Shown here in pieces: positions 24,206 through 32,764 of a DNA stretch of 64,000 bases (within the stretch, counting starts at the first letter, position 1; each line of letters begins with the position of its first letter). Location: assembly GCA_024228575.1 (NCBI GenBank), contig JAAETH010000149.1, forward strand, positions 1 through 64,000. Reading direction: 5' to 3'. The translations under genes were made by a program, and so were the position numbers. The stretch comes from Actinomycetes bacterium (lineage in GTDB: Bacteria > Actinomycetota > Acidimicrobiia > Acidimicrobiales > Poriferisodalaceae). The notes beneath the pieces were generated by a model that saw only the letters and a program-made list of their open reading frames with translations, was not told where the DNA came from and made no database searches.

Positions 24206-25738
24206 ATGCTCCAGACTTCATCGCGCCGCCTTGGCGAGCTATTGATCGAGCGAAAGGTCCTGTCTCGAGACGTCCTCGAGGTCGTCCTGGATCGAGAGGC
24301 CCGTGAGGGCACGTCGATCTCCCGCCTGCTCGTGCAGGAAGGCATCGTCGGCGAGAAGGACATGATCGCTGCAATCGCCCAGCAGGTGGCGTTGCCCTTC
24401 ATCGACCTCACGAAACATGCCGTGCGCCCCGACCTGGACAAGCGGCTTCCAGAAGAGATCGCGGTCGAGCACAACGCAGTCGTCGTCGACAAGGACCACA
24501 ACGGTTTCATCGTCGCGATGGAGAACCCCACCGACGATGACGCCATGTCGGCGGTGACCAAAGCCCTCGGAGGCGAGCCCTTCGTGGCCTGTCTTGCGGT
24601 CAAGTCGGAGCTCGTCGAGCTGTTGGAAGCGATGTATGGCGGCGGAGGCGAGGTCAGCGGTGGTGACCATGTCACAGACACTCACCTGAACGAGATGCTC
24701 GAACGCGTCCTCGATCTCGATGGTTCCGACCTCCACCTCTCCTCGGGTGTACACCCGGGCGTGCGCGTCAACGGCGAGATCAAGCAGCTGACCGAGTTCC
24801 CGGTGATGAACCCGTCGGAGATTCGACGGATGGTTTACGACGTTCTCACACAGAGGCAGCGCGAGAAGTTCGAATCCGAGATGGAGCTCGACACCAGCCA
24901 CTCGATTCCGGGACGGGGCAGGTTCCGTGTGAATGTCATGTTCCAACGCAACTCGGTCGGCGCGGTCATGCGTACGATCCCCGACACCATCGTCCCGCTC
25001 GAGACGCTCGGACTGCCCGAGGCAATCGATCAGTTCACCCAGTTGCATCGGGGTCTCGTGCTGGTCACCGGGCCGACGGGATCGGGCAAGTCGACGACGC
25101 TCGCCTCGATGGTCGACGTCATCAACTCGGGTCGCGCCGGTCACATCATGACCGTCGAGGATCCGATCGAGTTCATCCACCGTCACAAGAAGTCGATCGT
25201 CAACCAGCGTGAAATCGGCGAGGACACCCACTCGTTCGGCCAGGCCCTCAAACATGTTCTGCGTCAGGACCCCGATGTCATTCTCGTGGGCGAGATGCGC
25301 GATCTTGAGACGATCCACACGGCCCTTACGGCTGCAGAGACCGGCCACCTCGTGTTCGGAACCCTGCACACCCAAGATGCACCCCAGGCTGTGGACCGTG
25401 TCATCGATGTGTTCCCCGCCCACCAGCAGTCGCAGGTCAGGGTGCAACTCTCGTCTGCGTTGATGGGTGTGGTCACCCAACAGCTCGTGCCAAAGCTCGA
25501 GGGTGGACGAGCGGTCGCGTGCGAGATCATGGTCGTCACCCCGGCCATCCGAAACCTGATCCGTGAGGGCAAGACCCACCAGATCTACTCGGCACTGCAA
25601 TCGGGTGGTTCGTTCGGAATGCAGACGATGGACCAGTCGCTGGCACGGCTGGTGAGACGAAACGTCGTGTCGATGCAGGATGCAGTCGACCGCTGTGTCG
25701 ACGAGAAGGACCTCAAGCGCATGATCGCTCAGGGCTGA
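24206..25738 (+). CDS. pilT: PilT-type pilus retraction ATPase with N-terminal MshEN domain
   Basis: PilT powers retraction of type IV pili. The C-terminal ~360 residues are typical: Walker A GPTGSGKST (289-297), Walker B VGEMRD (361-366), GTLHTQDA, and the PilT hallmark AIRNLIREGKTHQI. Ahead of this lies an extra ~145-residue domain: RRLGELLIERKVLSRDVLEVVL and QQVALPFIDL match the MshEN/GspE-N domain normally found on PilB-type extension ATPases, which in some proteins binds cyclic di-GMP. At 510 residues it is far longer than usual PilT. pilC follows after 29 bases, and no pilB is in the window. Confidence 0.9.
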   Translation: MLQTSSRRLGELLIERKVLSRDVLEVVLDREAREGTSISRLLVQEGIVGEKDMIAAIAQQVALPFIDLTKHAVRPDLDKRLPEEIAVEHNAVVVDKDHNGFIVAMENPTDDDAMSAVTKALGGEPFVACLAVKSELVELLEAMYGGGGEVSGGDHVTDTHLNEMLERVLDLDGSDLHLSSGVHPGVRVNGEIKQLTEFPVMNPSEIRRMVYDVLTQRQREKFESEMELDTSHSIPGRGRFRVNVMFQRNSVGAVMRTIPDTIVPLETLGLPEAIDQFTQLHRGLVLVTGPTGSGKSTTLASMVDVINSGRAGHIMTVEDPIEFIHRHKKSIVNQREIGEDTHSFGQALKHVLRQDPDVILVGEMRDLETIHTALTAAETGHLVFGTLHTQDAPQAVDRVIDVFPAHQQSQVRVQLSSALMGVVTQQLVPKLEGGRAVACEIMVVTPAIRNLIREGKTHQIYSALQSGGSFGMQTMDQSLARLVRRNVVSMQDAVDRCVDEKDLKRMIAQG

Positions 25739-25767
25739 TCCGAGAGCCGATCTGAAGGACCCGTTAG

Positions 25768-26985
25768 ATGGCAACATACGCATACAAGGTCAGGGACAAG
25801 CAGGGCCAACTCGTCGAAGGCACGATCGAGGCCGACAACGAGACCCTGGTCGCCGGCCGCCTTCGCGAGATGGGTTTTGCTCTCATCGCAATCGATGAGC
25901 AGGCCGAATCGGCGCTCAAGAGAGACATCAAGATCCCGGGTTTTGGCGACAAGGTCAAGCTCAAGGACCTCTCGATCTTCAGCCGCCAGTTCGCCACGAT
26001 GATCAACTCTGGTCTGTCTCTGATGAGGGCGTTGCACATCCTCGGCGATCAGACCGAGAACCCTGCTCTCAGGAACGTCATCAGCCAGATCGGCATCGAC
26101 GTCGAGCGTGGCTTGTCCCTGTCCGACGCGATCGCCAAACACCCAAAGGTGTTCGACCGTCTCTACATCGCAATGGTGCGCGCAGGCGAGACCGGTGGTG
26201 TGCTCGATCAGGTCCTCATGCAGTTGGCCGACACGATCGAGAAGCAGGTTGCGCTGCGGGCCAAGATCAAGTCCGCCATGACCTATCCGGTCGCAGTGCT
26301 GGTACTCGTCGTCTGCATCCTCGCGGGCATGCTGATCTTCGTCGTCCCGATGTTCGAATCGATGTATTCAGAACTCGGAGGAACGTTGCCTCTGCCCACC
26401 AGGATCCTGCTCGGCGCCTCGGGGTTTGTCACGAGCTACGTCCTCTTCATCGCGATCGGCGCCGGCATCGGTATCTTCGCCTTCAAGAAGTGGAAGGCCA
26501 CCGAGGCCGGGCTGGCCCAGTGGGACAAGATCAGCCTCAAGGCACCGGTCTTCGGCGGTCTTCTCCACAAGACGGCCATCACCAGGTTCGCCCGTACCAT
26601 GGAAGCCCTACTCAGAGCCGGTGTGCCGATTCTCGAGTCGCTCGAGATCACGTCTGAGACGGTGGGCAACCATGTCATGGAAGTCGCCGTCGTCGACATC
26701 CAGAACAGGGTCAAGCAGGGCGAATCTCTCGCCGCGCCGATGGTAGACCACGAGATCTTTCCCCCCATGGTCACCCAGATGCTCGCCGTCGGCGAGGAGA
26801 CCGGTGCCGTGGACACCATGCTCGATCGGGTCGGAGCGTTCTACGAGGCCGAGGTCGAGGCGACGGTCGACGCTCTCACCTCCTTGTTGGAACCGCTCCT
26901 GATCGTTGTGCTCGGCGGCACGGTGGGCGGAATGGTCGTCGCGCTCTACATGCCGATGTTCAATATCGTCAATCTCATCGAGTGA
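25768..26985 (+). CDS. pilC: Type IV pilus inner-membrane platform protein PilC
   Basis: PilC (GspF family) is the membrane platform turned by the pilus ATPases. The 405-residue protein has two T2SSF repeats: FSRQFATMINSGLSLMRALHIL with VYIAMVRAGE-type LYIAMVRAGETGGVLD in the first, and FARTMEALLRAGVPILESLEI with MLAVGEETGAVDTMLDRV in the second. Three membrane helices fit the family, the last in LLIVVLGGTVGGMVVALYMPMF. The N-terminal YAYKVRDKQGQLVEGTIEAD is also standard. Confidence 0.95.
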   Translation: MATYAYKVRDKQGQLVEGTIEADNETLVAGRLREMGFALIAIDEQAESALKRDIKIPGFGDKVKLKDLSIFSRQFATMINSGLSLMRALHILGDQTENPALRNVISQIGIDVERGLSLSDAIAKHPKVFDRLYIAMVRAGETGGVLDQVLMQLADTIEKQVALRAKIKSAMTYPVAVLVLVVCILAGMLIFVVPMFESMYSELGGTLPLPTRILLGASGFVTSYVLFIAIGAGIGIFAFKKWKATEAGLAQWDKISLKAPVFGGLLHKTAITRFARTMEALLRAGVPILESLEITSETVGNHVMEVAVVDIQNRVKQGESLAAPMVDHEIFPPMVTQMLAVGEETGAVDTMLDRVGAFYEAEVEATVDALTSLLEPLLIVVLGGTVGGMVVALYMPMFNIVNLIE

Positions 26986-27081
26986 AGTCGCGTTCAGGTT
27001 TGTCTCATGAAGGTTCTTGTTTCTTCCGATGGAGGGTTGTGGCCGATCGGTCACATTCATTGACATATCAGGAGAGAAACA

Positions 27082-27579
27082 ATGCTCAAGCAGCTCAAGG
27101 AGCGGCGTGAGGATCAGGACGGCTTCACGCTCATCGAGCTAATGGTCGTCGTTCTCATCATCGCCATCCTCATCGCTATTGCGGTGCCCACCTTCCTCGG
27201 TGCTCGGGAACGAGCCCAGGACCGCGCTGTTCAGTCGAACCTGCGCAACTCGCTCACCGCCGGCAAGGTCATCTATGCCGACGATGGCGACTACTCGGGT
27301 GCCACTGTTGCCGAGCTTGGTGATACCGAGCCGGCCCTGACCTTCCAGGCAGCCATTTCGGCTGACGCCAACGACATCAGCTTTGCTGTTGCGGTCGACA
27401 ACCAGTCGATCGTCTACGCCGCACTGTCTGACTCGGGCGACTGCTGGTACCTGCAGGACGCAGTTGGCAACACCGCCGCCACCTCTGGCACCACCTTCGG
27501 TGCTCGTGCCCAGGGTGCTGCCGGTGGCGACTGTCAAGGCAGCAACACGACCGGCGTCACCTTCGGTAGCGAATGGTAG
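27082..27579 (+). CDS. pilA: Type IV major pilin PilA
   Basis: This is the structural pilus subunit. A 14-residue basic leader ends in Gly14, followed by FTLIELMVVVLIIAILIAIAVPTF, the class III prepilin signal with Glu at +5. The prepilin peptidase next door should cut after Gly14 and methylate the Phe. The mature part is about 151 residues, acidic, with two Cys (in DCWYLQ and GDCQGS) that probably form the C-terminal disulfide loop. A strong AGGAGA ribosome-binding site precedes the ATG, and a strong terminator follows, as expected for an abundant protein. Confidence 0.95.
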   Translation: MLKQLKERREDQDGFTLIELMVVVLIIAILIAIAVPTFLGARERAQDRAVQSNLRNSLTAGKVIYADDGDYSGATVAELGDTEPALTFQAAISADANDISFAVAVDNQSIVYAALSDSGDCWYLQDAVGNTAATSGTTFGARAQGAAGGDCQGSNTTGVTFGSEW

Positions 27580-27622
27580 ACGTCCGCTGACTCGGGGCTA
27601 GACCCCGATCGGTGATTCAAGA

Positions 27623-27652
27623 GGAGCCCAGTCCCTTCGGGGGCTGGGCTCC
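27623..27652 (+). terminator. Intrinsic terminator after pilA
   Basis: GGAGCCCAG / CTGGGCTCC form a perfect 9-bp stem, extended inward by TCCC/GGGG (one T-G pair) closing on a very stable cUUCGg tetraloop, followed by TTGTGTTA. It lies 43 bases after the pilA stop and before pilD. It probably ends most pilin transcripts and lets a minority read into pilD. Confidence 0.85.
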
Positions 27653-27691
27653 TTGTGTTATCTCCACCAGCCCGCTGCCGACGAGTTGGAC

Positions 27692-28459
27692 GTGATCGTC
27701 CCAGTTGTCTCAGGGTTCTACGGGCTGCTCATCGGTTCATTCCTGAACGTCGTGATTCACCGGGTTCCTCGCGAGGAGTCGATCAACCACCCGCGCAGCC
27801 ACTGCCCGGCATGTGGAACTGCGATCGCGTGGTTCGACAACGTGCCCTTCATCTCATGGCTGGTGCTGAGGGGAAGATGTCGTGGCTGTTCGGCGCCCAT
27901 CTCACCTCGTTATCCAATAGTCGAAGCTCTCAGCGCAGCGACGTTTGTGGTGGTTGCCATGGCCGTTGGAGCTGCCTGGATCCTTCCCGCCTTCCTGGTA
28001 TTCGCGGCGGTTCTCATCGCTCTCAGCGGTATCGATATCGACACCAGGAAGATCCCGAACCGCCTCCTGTATCCGGCAGTTGCCGCAGCCATCGTGTTGT
28101 TGGGTGGTGGTGCCCTACTCGATTCCGCTGCAGACCGGCTTCTCTGGGCGGCCGCAGGCGCGGCGCTCGGCTTCACGATCCTCTTCGCGATCTGGTTCAT
28201 TGCGCCAGGCGGTATGGGCTACGGCGATGTCCGGCTATCTGGCTATATCGGGCTACACCTCGGTTACTTCGGCCTGGGTCACGTCGCTCTCGGCCTCTTC
28301 GTCGGGTTTCTACTCGGCGCTGTTGTCGGGGTCGTCTTGATGGCGGTCGGCGGTCGGTCGCGAAAGTCAGCCATCCCCTTTGGGCCATTCCTGGCCGCGG
28401 GTGCGGTGTTCGCCCTGGCGGTCGGCGATCCCATTCTCGACGCGTACCTGGGGGCGTGA
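27692..28459 (+). CDS. pilD: Prepilin peptidase / N-methyltransferase PilD
   Basis: PilD is the membrane aspartic protease that trims and methylates pilins. It has the GLLIGSFLNVVIHRVPR start, the two zinc Cys pairs (CPACG and CRGCS), and the catalytic aspartates in SGIDIDTRKIPNRLLYP and GGMGYGDVRLSG. At least six membrane helices follow. The frame stays open to a TTG at 27653, but that codon abuts the pilA terminator, so GTG 27692 (255 residues) is preferred with moderate certainty. Confidence 0.92.
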   Translation: MIVPVVSGFYGLLIGSFLNVVIHRVPREESINHPRSHCPACGTAIAWFDNVPFISWLVLRGRCRGCSAPISPRYPIVEALSAATFVVVAMAVGAAWILPAFLVFAAVLIALSGIDIDTRKIPNRLLYPAVAAAIVLLGGGALLDSAADRLLWAAAGAALGFTILFAIWFIAPGGMGYGDVRLSGYIGLHLGYFGLGHVALGLFVGFLLGAVVGVVLMAVGGRSRKSAIPFGPFLAAGAVFALAVGDPILDAYLGA

Positions 28460-28604
28460 TGGATCGGTCTTGTCCAATGGGCTCCGCTGGCCGGGTTCAC
28501 CCGTCGCCGAGCTTCTTATGTCGCCCATTCACTGGCCGACTCGAATTGATGTCGGTCACAGCGCGAGCTGTCGACCGAAGGCCACACCGGCCGTGAGGGA
28601 GACA

Positions 28605-28700
28605 ATGGTGAATCACCAACCCGACAACACAAATAGAAGCACTGACGAGGGACCCGATCCCTACGGTTGTCTTGGGTGCTGCCCGGAGGTCGAATCGTGA
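28605..28700 (+). CDS. 31-residue peptide overlapping the pilMN start
   Basis: An ATG with GAGGGAGACA upstream opens a 31-residue frame ending in YGCLGCCPEVES. Its TGA overlaps the GTG start of the PilM-PilN gene (GTGA). The good ribosome-binding site and exact stop-start overlap suggest it is translated and couples initiation of pilMN, perhaps as a leader peptide with a Cys-rich end. It matches no family I know. Confidence 0.45.
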   Translation: MVNHQPDNTNRSTDEGPDPYGCLGCCPEVES

Positions 28701-30472
28701 CGCAGCGGGTAATCGGTCTCGATGTCGGTACTCATGCCATCACCGCTTCCGAGCTGAAGCTCGGCCGTGGTGGGCAGGTGACCATCACGCGGTTCGGGCA
28801 GGTCGCAATCAAGCCCGGAGCGGTCGTCGGAGGTGAGGTCGTCGATCAGCCCGAGGTCTCCGCAGCGATCAAACGTCTCTGGCGCGAGGCAGGGTTCTCG
28901 TCCAAGCGGGTTGTGGTCGGCGTGGGCAACCAGCGTGTTGTTGTTCGCCCGACGGAGATGCCTGCGATGAACGAGCAGGATCTGCGGTCTGCCGTTGAAT
29001 TCCAGGCCCAGGAACTCATCCCAATTCCGCTCGATGAGGCTGTTCTCGACTACCAGCTCCTGGAACGTTTCACGAGCGAGGACGGCGACGAGATGTTGCG
29101 AGTCCTCATAGTTGCCGCTCAGCGCGAAATGGTACAGGGACTGATCGGGGCCGTGTCCCAAGCCGGTCTCGACGTCACGATGGTCGACCTCGTCCCCTTC
29201 GCTTTGCTGAGGTCGCTGGTCGATCTCTCAGGCTTCGAGGAGCTCGACGTCACCGATGCCACGGGTGAGGCGATCATCTCGGTCGGCGCTGGCGTGACGA
29301 CCATCCTCGTCCACGAGTTCGGTATCCCCCGTTTCATTCGTATCGTCGGAATCGGCAGCAGCGAACTCACCCAGGCGATCGCCGACGAGCTCGATATCTC
29401 GGTCGAGGAAGCCGAAGGCCTGAAGCGTCAGGTCACACTCGGGATGATCAACGATCCAAGAGCGGAAACTGCTGCGGCAGTTATCGAGCGCCGGGTCTCC
29501 GCCTTCGTCGAGGAGATCAAGGGTTCGCTCGAGTTCCACACCTCTCAGGCCAATGCCGCTCCGCTCGGTCGTGTCATCATCACTGGCGGCGGACGAAGGG
29601 TTCCCGGGCTTGCCGACAAGCTCGGCCAGAGGGTCCAGGCCGCTGTTGTGGTCGGATCGCCGCTGAGCCGGGTCGAATTGGGCAAGACCAACCTGACTCC
29701 AGAACAGCTCCGCGACGCCGAAGATGTCGCGGCCGTTTCCCTTGGACTGGCTCTCGCTGGCCGCCCGGTCGAACGAGGTGCCCGCCGTCTCACCCTGCTG
29801 CCGCCCGAGATCAACGAAGCAAGGGAGCAGAGGCGCAAGGCAGTCCTCGTCGGCGCAGGTGTATGTGTTGTTGCAGCCGGGCTCCTCTGGCTGGGTCAGA
29901 GCAAGCGCGGCCAGGCCGAGGAGGCCGAGCAACGGGCCAGAGCCGAGGAATTTCGAGTGGCAGAACTCGAATCCCGAGTGGCCGAGTTGCAGCCTGTGGC
30001 CCAGTTCGAGCAGGTTGTCGGAACTCGTCAGGCACTGGTCGAGAATGCCCTTGCCGGCGATATCGCCTGGACAAAACTGGTCCAAGAGGTTGCCACCGTC
30101 ATGCCAGACGACACCTGGATCACGGCTTTCATCGGCAAGGCTCCCACCAGCAACGAGCCAGGCACCATCCAGATCTCGGGCAATGGGTTCGATCACACCT
30201 CGTCGGCTCGTTGGCTGATGAGGCTCGAATCGCTCGAATCGATGTCTGGGCTCTGGTTGCCAGCTTCGGTCCGTAGGCCTGGTGGCGACGAAGGTGATCT
30301 GTCCCAGGTTGCGTTTTCGTCGAGTGCCGTTCTCACCGAACGTGCACAAACCGCTCGCCTCGAGCGTTATCTCATCGACGGATCTGACGACGTGACCATC
30401 GACGTCGAAGAGGTGAGTGTCCTGAACAACGGGGCTATCGCCGAAGATCAACCGGCGGTCGAGGAGGGCTGA
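28697..30472 (+). CDS. pilM: PilM-PilN fusion protein (type IV pilus alignment complex)
   Basis: The 591-residue product joins two usually separate proteins. Residues 1 to ~360 are PilM, an actin-like ATPase: VIGLDVGTHAITASELKL, VVVGVGNQRVVVRP, AISVGAGVTTILVHE-type IISVGAGVTTILVHE and IITGGGRRVPGLADKL. After a linker (RRLTLLPPEINEAREQRRKAV) comes a membrane helix (about 382-400), a coiled coil (QAEEAEQRARAEEFRVAELESRVAEL) and a PilN-like fold. In standard systems PilM binds the N-terminal tail of PilN, and here the contact is covalent. The GTG start overlaps the upstream peptide; pilO follows with ATGA-type overlap. Confidence 0.88.
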   Translation: MTQRVIGLDVGTHAITASELKLGRGGQVTITRFGQVAIKPGAVVGGEVVDQPEVSAAIKRLWREAGFSSKRVVVGVGNQRVVVRPTEMPAMNEQDLRSAVEFQAQELIPIPLDEAVLDYQLLERFTSEDGDEMLRVLIVAAQREMVQGLIGAVSQAGLDVTMVDLVPFALLRSLVDLSGFEELDVTDATGEAIISVGAGVTTILVHEFGIPRFIRIVGIGSSELTQAIADELDISVEEAEGLKRQVTLGMINDPRAETAAAVIERRVSAFVEEIKGSLEFHTSQANAAPLGRVIITGGGRRVPGLADKLGQRVQAAVVVGSPLSRVELGKTNLTPEQLRDAEDVAAVSLGLALAGRPVERGARRLTLLPPEINEAREQRRKAVLVGAGVCVVAAGLLWLGQSKRGQAEEAEQRARAEEFRVAELESRVAELQPVAQFEQVVGTRQALVENALAGDIAWTKLVQEVATVMPDDTWITAFIGKAPTSNEPGTIQISGNGFDHTSSARWLMRLESLESMSGLWLPASVRRPGGDEGDLSQVAFSSSAVLTERAQTARLERYLIDGSDDVTIDVEEVSVLNNGAIAEDQPAVEEG

Positions 30473-31047
30473 TGAACCGCAACGTGATACTGGGAGCAAT
30501 TGGCGTCACATTTGCCATGCTGCTCGCCTGGTGGTTCTTGATGTGGAGTCCGGCGGGTGCCGACATCGAGGCTGCTGACAGTCGCTACGACCTCGCCCAG
30601 ACGACGTCGGCTTCGTTGACCGTCCAGGTTGCTCGTCTCGAGGCAGCACAAGACCGTCTGCCCGAGTTGCAGAGTCGACTCCAGACCCTGTCGGCCGCTG
30701 TTCCCGATGTCCCCGACATGTCCGAGTTCATCCTCGCTGCCAACAGTGCCGGCCAGGACTCCGCCCTCGAGTTCTTGACCATCACCGCTGAGGAGCCAAA
30801 GCTCGGCGCGTCCGGCCTGACCGAGATCGGCGTCCAGATCACGGGTGCGGGTGGCTACTTTCAGATGCTCGACTTCATCAACCGGCTCCAGGCAATGCAG
30901 CGCATCTTCGTCATAGACAACATGACCGCGTCGGGTGCGCCGGTCGAAGGATCAGACGAGATCGTGGGTCCCCCGGATCTGAACGTCACCTTGTCCGGTC
31001 GACTGTTTGTTGCCGTGACGGCTGCTACCGGCACCGAGGGAGCCTGA
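30472..31047 (+). CDS. pilO: Type IV pilus assembly protein PilO
   Basis: The 191-residue protein has one N-terminal membrane helix (ILGAIGVTFAMLLAWWFLMW), a coiled coil (about 35-70) and a ferredoxin-like PilO domain (GVQITGAGGYFQMLDFINRLQAMQRIFVIDNM). PilO pairs with PilN in the periplasmic alignment complex. The ATG overlaps the pilMN stop, and the next gene starts after one base. Confidence 0.85.
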   Translation: MNRNVILGAIGVTFAMLLAWWFLMWSPAGADIEAADSRYDLAQTTSASLTVQVARLEAAQDRLPELQSRLQTLSAAVPDVPDMSEFILAANSAGQDSALEFLTITAEEPKLGASGLTEIGVQITGAGGYFQMLDFINRLQAMQRIFVIDNMTASGAPVEGSDEIVGPPDLNVTLSGRLFVAVTAATGTEGA

Positions 31048-31048
31048 C

Positions 31049-31696
31049 ATGCGACCGGATCCCATGATTCCTGAAGACCGCCATCACCGGCTTCGTACCG
31101 GGCTGCGTTTGGCCGCCGGTCTTTCGCTGCTGGCGTTTCTCGCACTCGCCGTGGCCCCGGCGTTGATGGGTGCGCCGACCTCGGCCGTATCCGTCGAGTC
31201 GGTGTCGACCGAGACCCCTTCGGTCGTGGTCGCCAATGCTTCGTCGAACCGAACCGTTTCACCCGTCGCAGCCGCCGCTTCCCAGGTCATCGAAACCTTC
31301 GAGGTGTTCGGTGGCAAGAACCCATTCGAGCAGCCGGCCGTGTTCCCGAGTGGGTCGGGTCGTGCCAGCACCACGACGACCACGACCGACCCGAGTTCTG
31401 GCGGCACGACCACCACGACGGTGGCCGATGGTCAGAGTGGAACCACGACCACGACCACTCCGATCGAGACCGACCCCGTGCGAGACCAGTCGGTCGCCCT
31501 GATCGAGGTGTTCGATGACAGCGGCACCGTCACCGCGACGGTGAGGGTCGGTTCGACGGTCTATCGGGTTCAGGAAGGTCAGACCTTCGAGGGTGCCTAT
31601 CAAGTACTGTCGCTCGACCTCAGCGAAGGTTGTGGCAGCTTCATGTACGGCGACTCGCGATTCAACCTCTGCGAAGGCCAAGAGATCCTCAAGTAG
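31049..31696 (+). CDS. PilP/GspC-like pilus accessory protein (tentative)
   Basis: The 215-residue product has one membrane helix (LRLAAGLSLLAFLALAVAPAL), then ETFEVFGGKNPFEQP, similar to the FxxxxRDPFxP region that opens PilP and GspC domains, a Thr/Ser-rich linker (about 107-140) and a compact C-terminal beta domain with two Cys (EGCGSFMYGDSRFNLCEG). VRVGSTVYRVQEGQTFEGAYQVLSL resembles the homology-region strands of PilP/GspC. It occupies the PilP slot after PilO, but the identity is inferred mainly from context. Confidence 0.6.
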   Translation: MRPDPMIPEDRHHRLRTGLRLAAGLSLLAFLALAVAPALMGAPTSAVSVESVSTETPSVVVANASSNRTVSPVAAAASQVIETFEVFGGKNPFEQPAVFPSGSGRASTTTTTTDPSSGGTTTTTVADGQSGTTTTTTPIETDPVRDQSVALIEVFDDSGTVTATVRVGSTVYRVQEGQTFEGAYQVLSLDLSEGCGSFMYGDSRFNLCEGQEILK

Positions 31697-31741
31697 ACGC
31701 TTCGAGTTCGCGACCTTCCGCGCGAGAACTGACCCAACTCC

Positions 31742-31747
31742 TAGAGT
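31742..31747 (+). promoter_or_regulatory. -10-like hexamer TAGAGT before aroB
   Basis: TAGAGT ends 6 bases before the GTG start of aroB, with no Shine-Dalgarno sequence. It is a probable leaderless promoter separating the pilus cluster from the aro/pep/efp genes. Confidence 0.45.
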
Positions 31748-31753
31748 GTTCGG

Positions 31754-32764
31754 GTGGATCTGATCACCATCGAAGTTCCTCTTGGCGACCGTTCCTATCG
31801 TGTCGTAGTCGGTGATGGGGCCATCGGTGCACTACCCGAGTTGATACCTGCCAGGGCCAAGAGGGCTGCGGTTCTGACCCAGGAATCCATTGGCTTCGAT
31901 GTGGATCCGGGTATCGAGTACGAGGTCTTCCCCATCGGTCAAGGCGAACGGGAAAAGACCCTCGATACGATCGGCTCCCTGTGTAGCTCGTTCGCCCGGT
32001 GGGGCCTGACCCGCAGCGACGTGGTCGTCGGAGTGGGCGGTGGGATGGTCACCGACATTGCGGGGTTCGCCGCGTCGGCCTATCACCGTGGTGTCCCTGT
32101 CGTCCACGTTTCGACGACCCTGTTGGGGCAGATCGACGCGGCCGTCGGTGGCAAGACCGGGGTCAATCTGCCCGAGGGCAAGAACCTCGTAGGCGCCTAC
32201 TGGCAGCCATCCGGAGTCATCTGCGATACCACCAGTCTGCTCACACTTCCGCCGCGGGAGATGGCATCGGGCCTGGGAGAGATGGCCAAGTATCACTTCC
32301 TCGGCGGCAACGACCTCGACGACATGACTCTGGCTCAGCGGGTTGCGAGGTGTGTCGAGATCAAGGCCGAGGTTGTTGCATCCGACGAACGAGAGGGTGG
32401 CCGGAGGGCAATCTTGAACTACGGCCACACGTTTGGCCATGCCCTCGAGATCGCTGGTTCCTTTGACCTGCGCCATGGTGAGGCGGTAGCCGTCGGGCTG
32501 ATCTACGCGGCTGAACTCGGGCTGCTTCTCGGCCGCATCGATCAGGACCGCGTTGCCGAGCACCGTCGGGTCGTCGCCGACTATGGCCTGGCGACCACGA
32601 TCGAGGAAGGGTACGACGCAGACGAGCTCATCACCCTGATGGGGCGAGACAAGAAGGCCCTCGATGGGTTGACCTTCGTGCTTGACGGAGACGACGGCGT
32701 CGAACCGGTGGCCGGTATCGATCGCGACCTACTCGTGGCTGCTCTCGAGGCGGTGTCGTCGTGA
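31754..32764 (+). CDS. aroB: 3-dehydroquinate synthase
   Basis: AroB converts DAHP to 3-dehydroquinate in the shikimate pathway. The 336-residue protein has the NAD-binding VVVGVGGGMVTDIAGFAAS, STTLLGQIDAAVGGKTGVNL, the metal ligand Glu in GLGEMAKY and the His pair region LNYGHTFGHALE. aroK and aroC, often adjacent, are not here. The stop overlaps pepP in GTGA. Confidence 0.94.
   Translation: MDLITIEVPLGDRSYRVVVGDGAIGALPELIPARAKRAAVLTQESIGFDVDPGIEYEVFPIGQGEREKTLDTIGSLCSSFARWGLTRSDVVVGVGGGMVTDIAGFAASAYHRGVPVVHVSTTLLGQIDAAVGGKTGVNLPEGKNLVGAYWQPSGVICDTTSLLTLPPREMASGLGEMAKYHFLGGNDLDDMTLAQRVARCVEIKAEVVASDEREGGRRAILNYGHTFGHALEIAGSFDLRHGEAVAVGLIYAAELGLLLGRIDQDRVAEHRRVVADYGLATTIEEGYDADELITLMGRDKKALDGLTFVLDGDDGVEPVAGIDRDLLVAALEAVSS

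Noticed and set aside
24239-25783. 514-residue minus-strand open frame
   Set aside because: It mirrors pilT exactly and has no domain of its own.
27007-27063. 18-residue reading frame between pilC and pilA
   Set aside because: It has no good ribosome-binding site or similarity, and the region is better explained as the pilA promoter and leader.
29228-30499. 423-residue minus-strand open frame
   Set aside because: It is antisense to the PilM-PilN gene.
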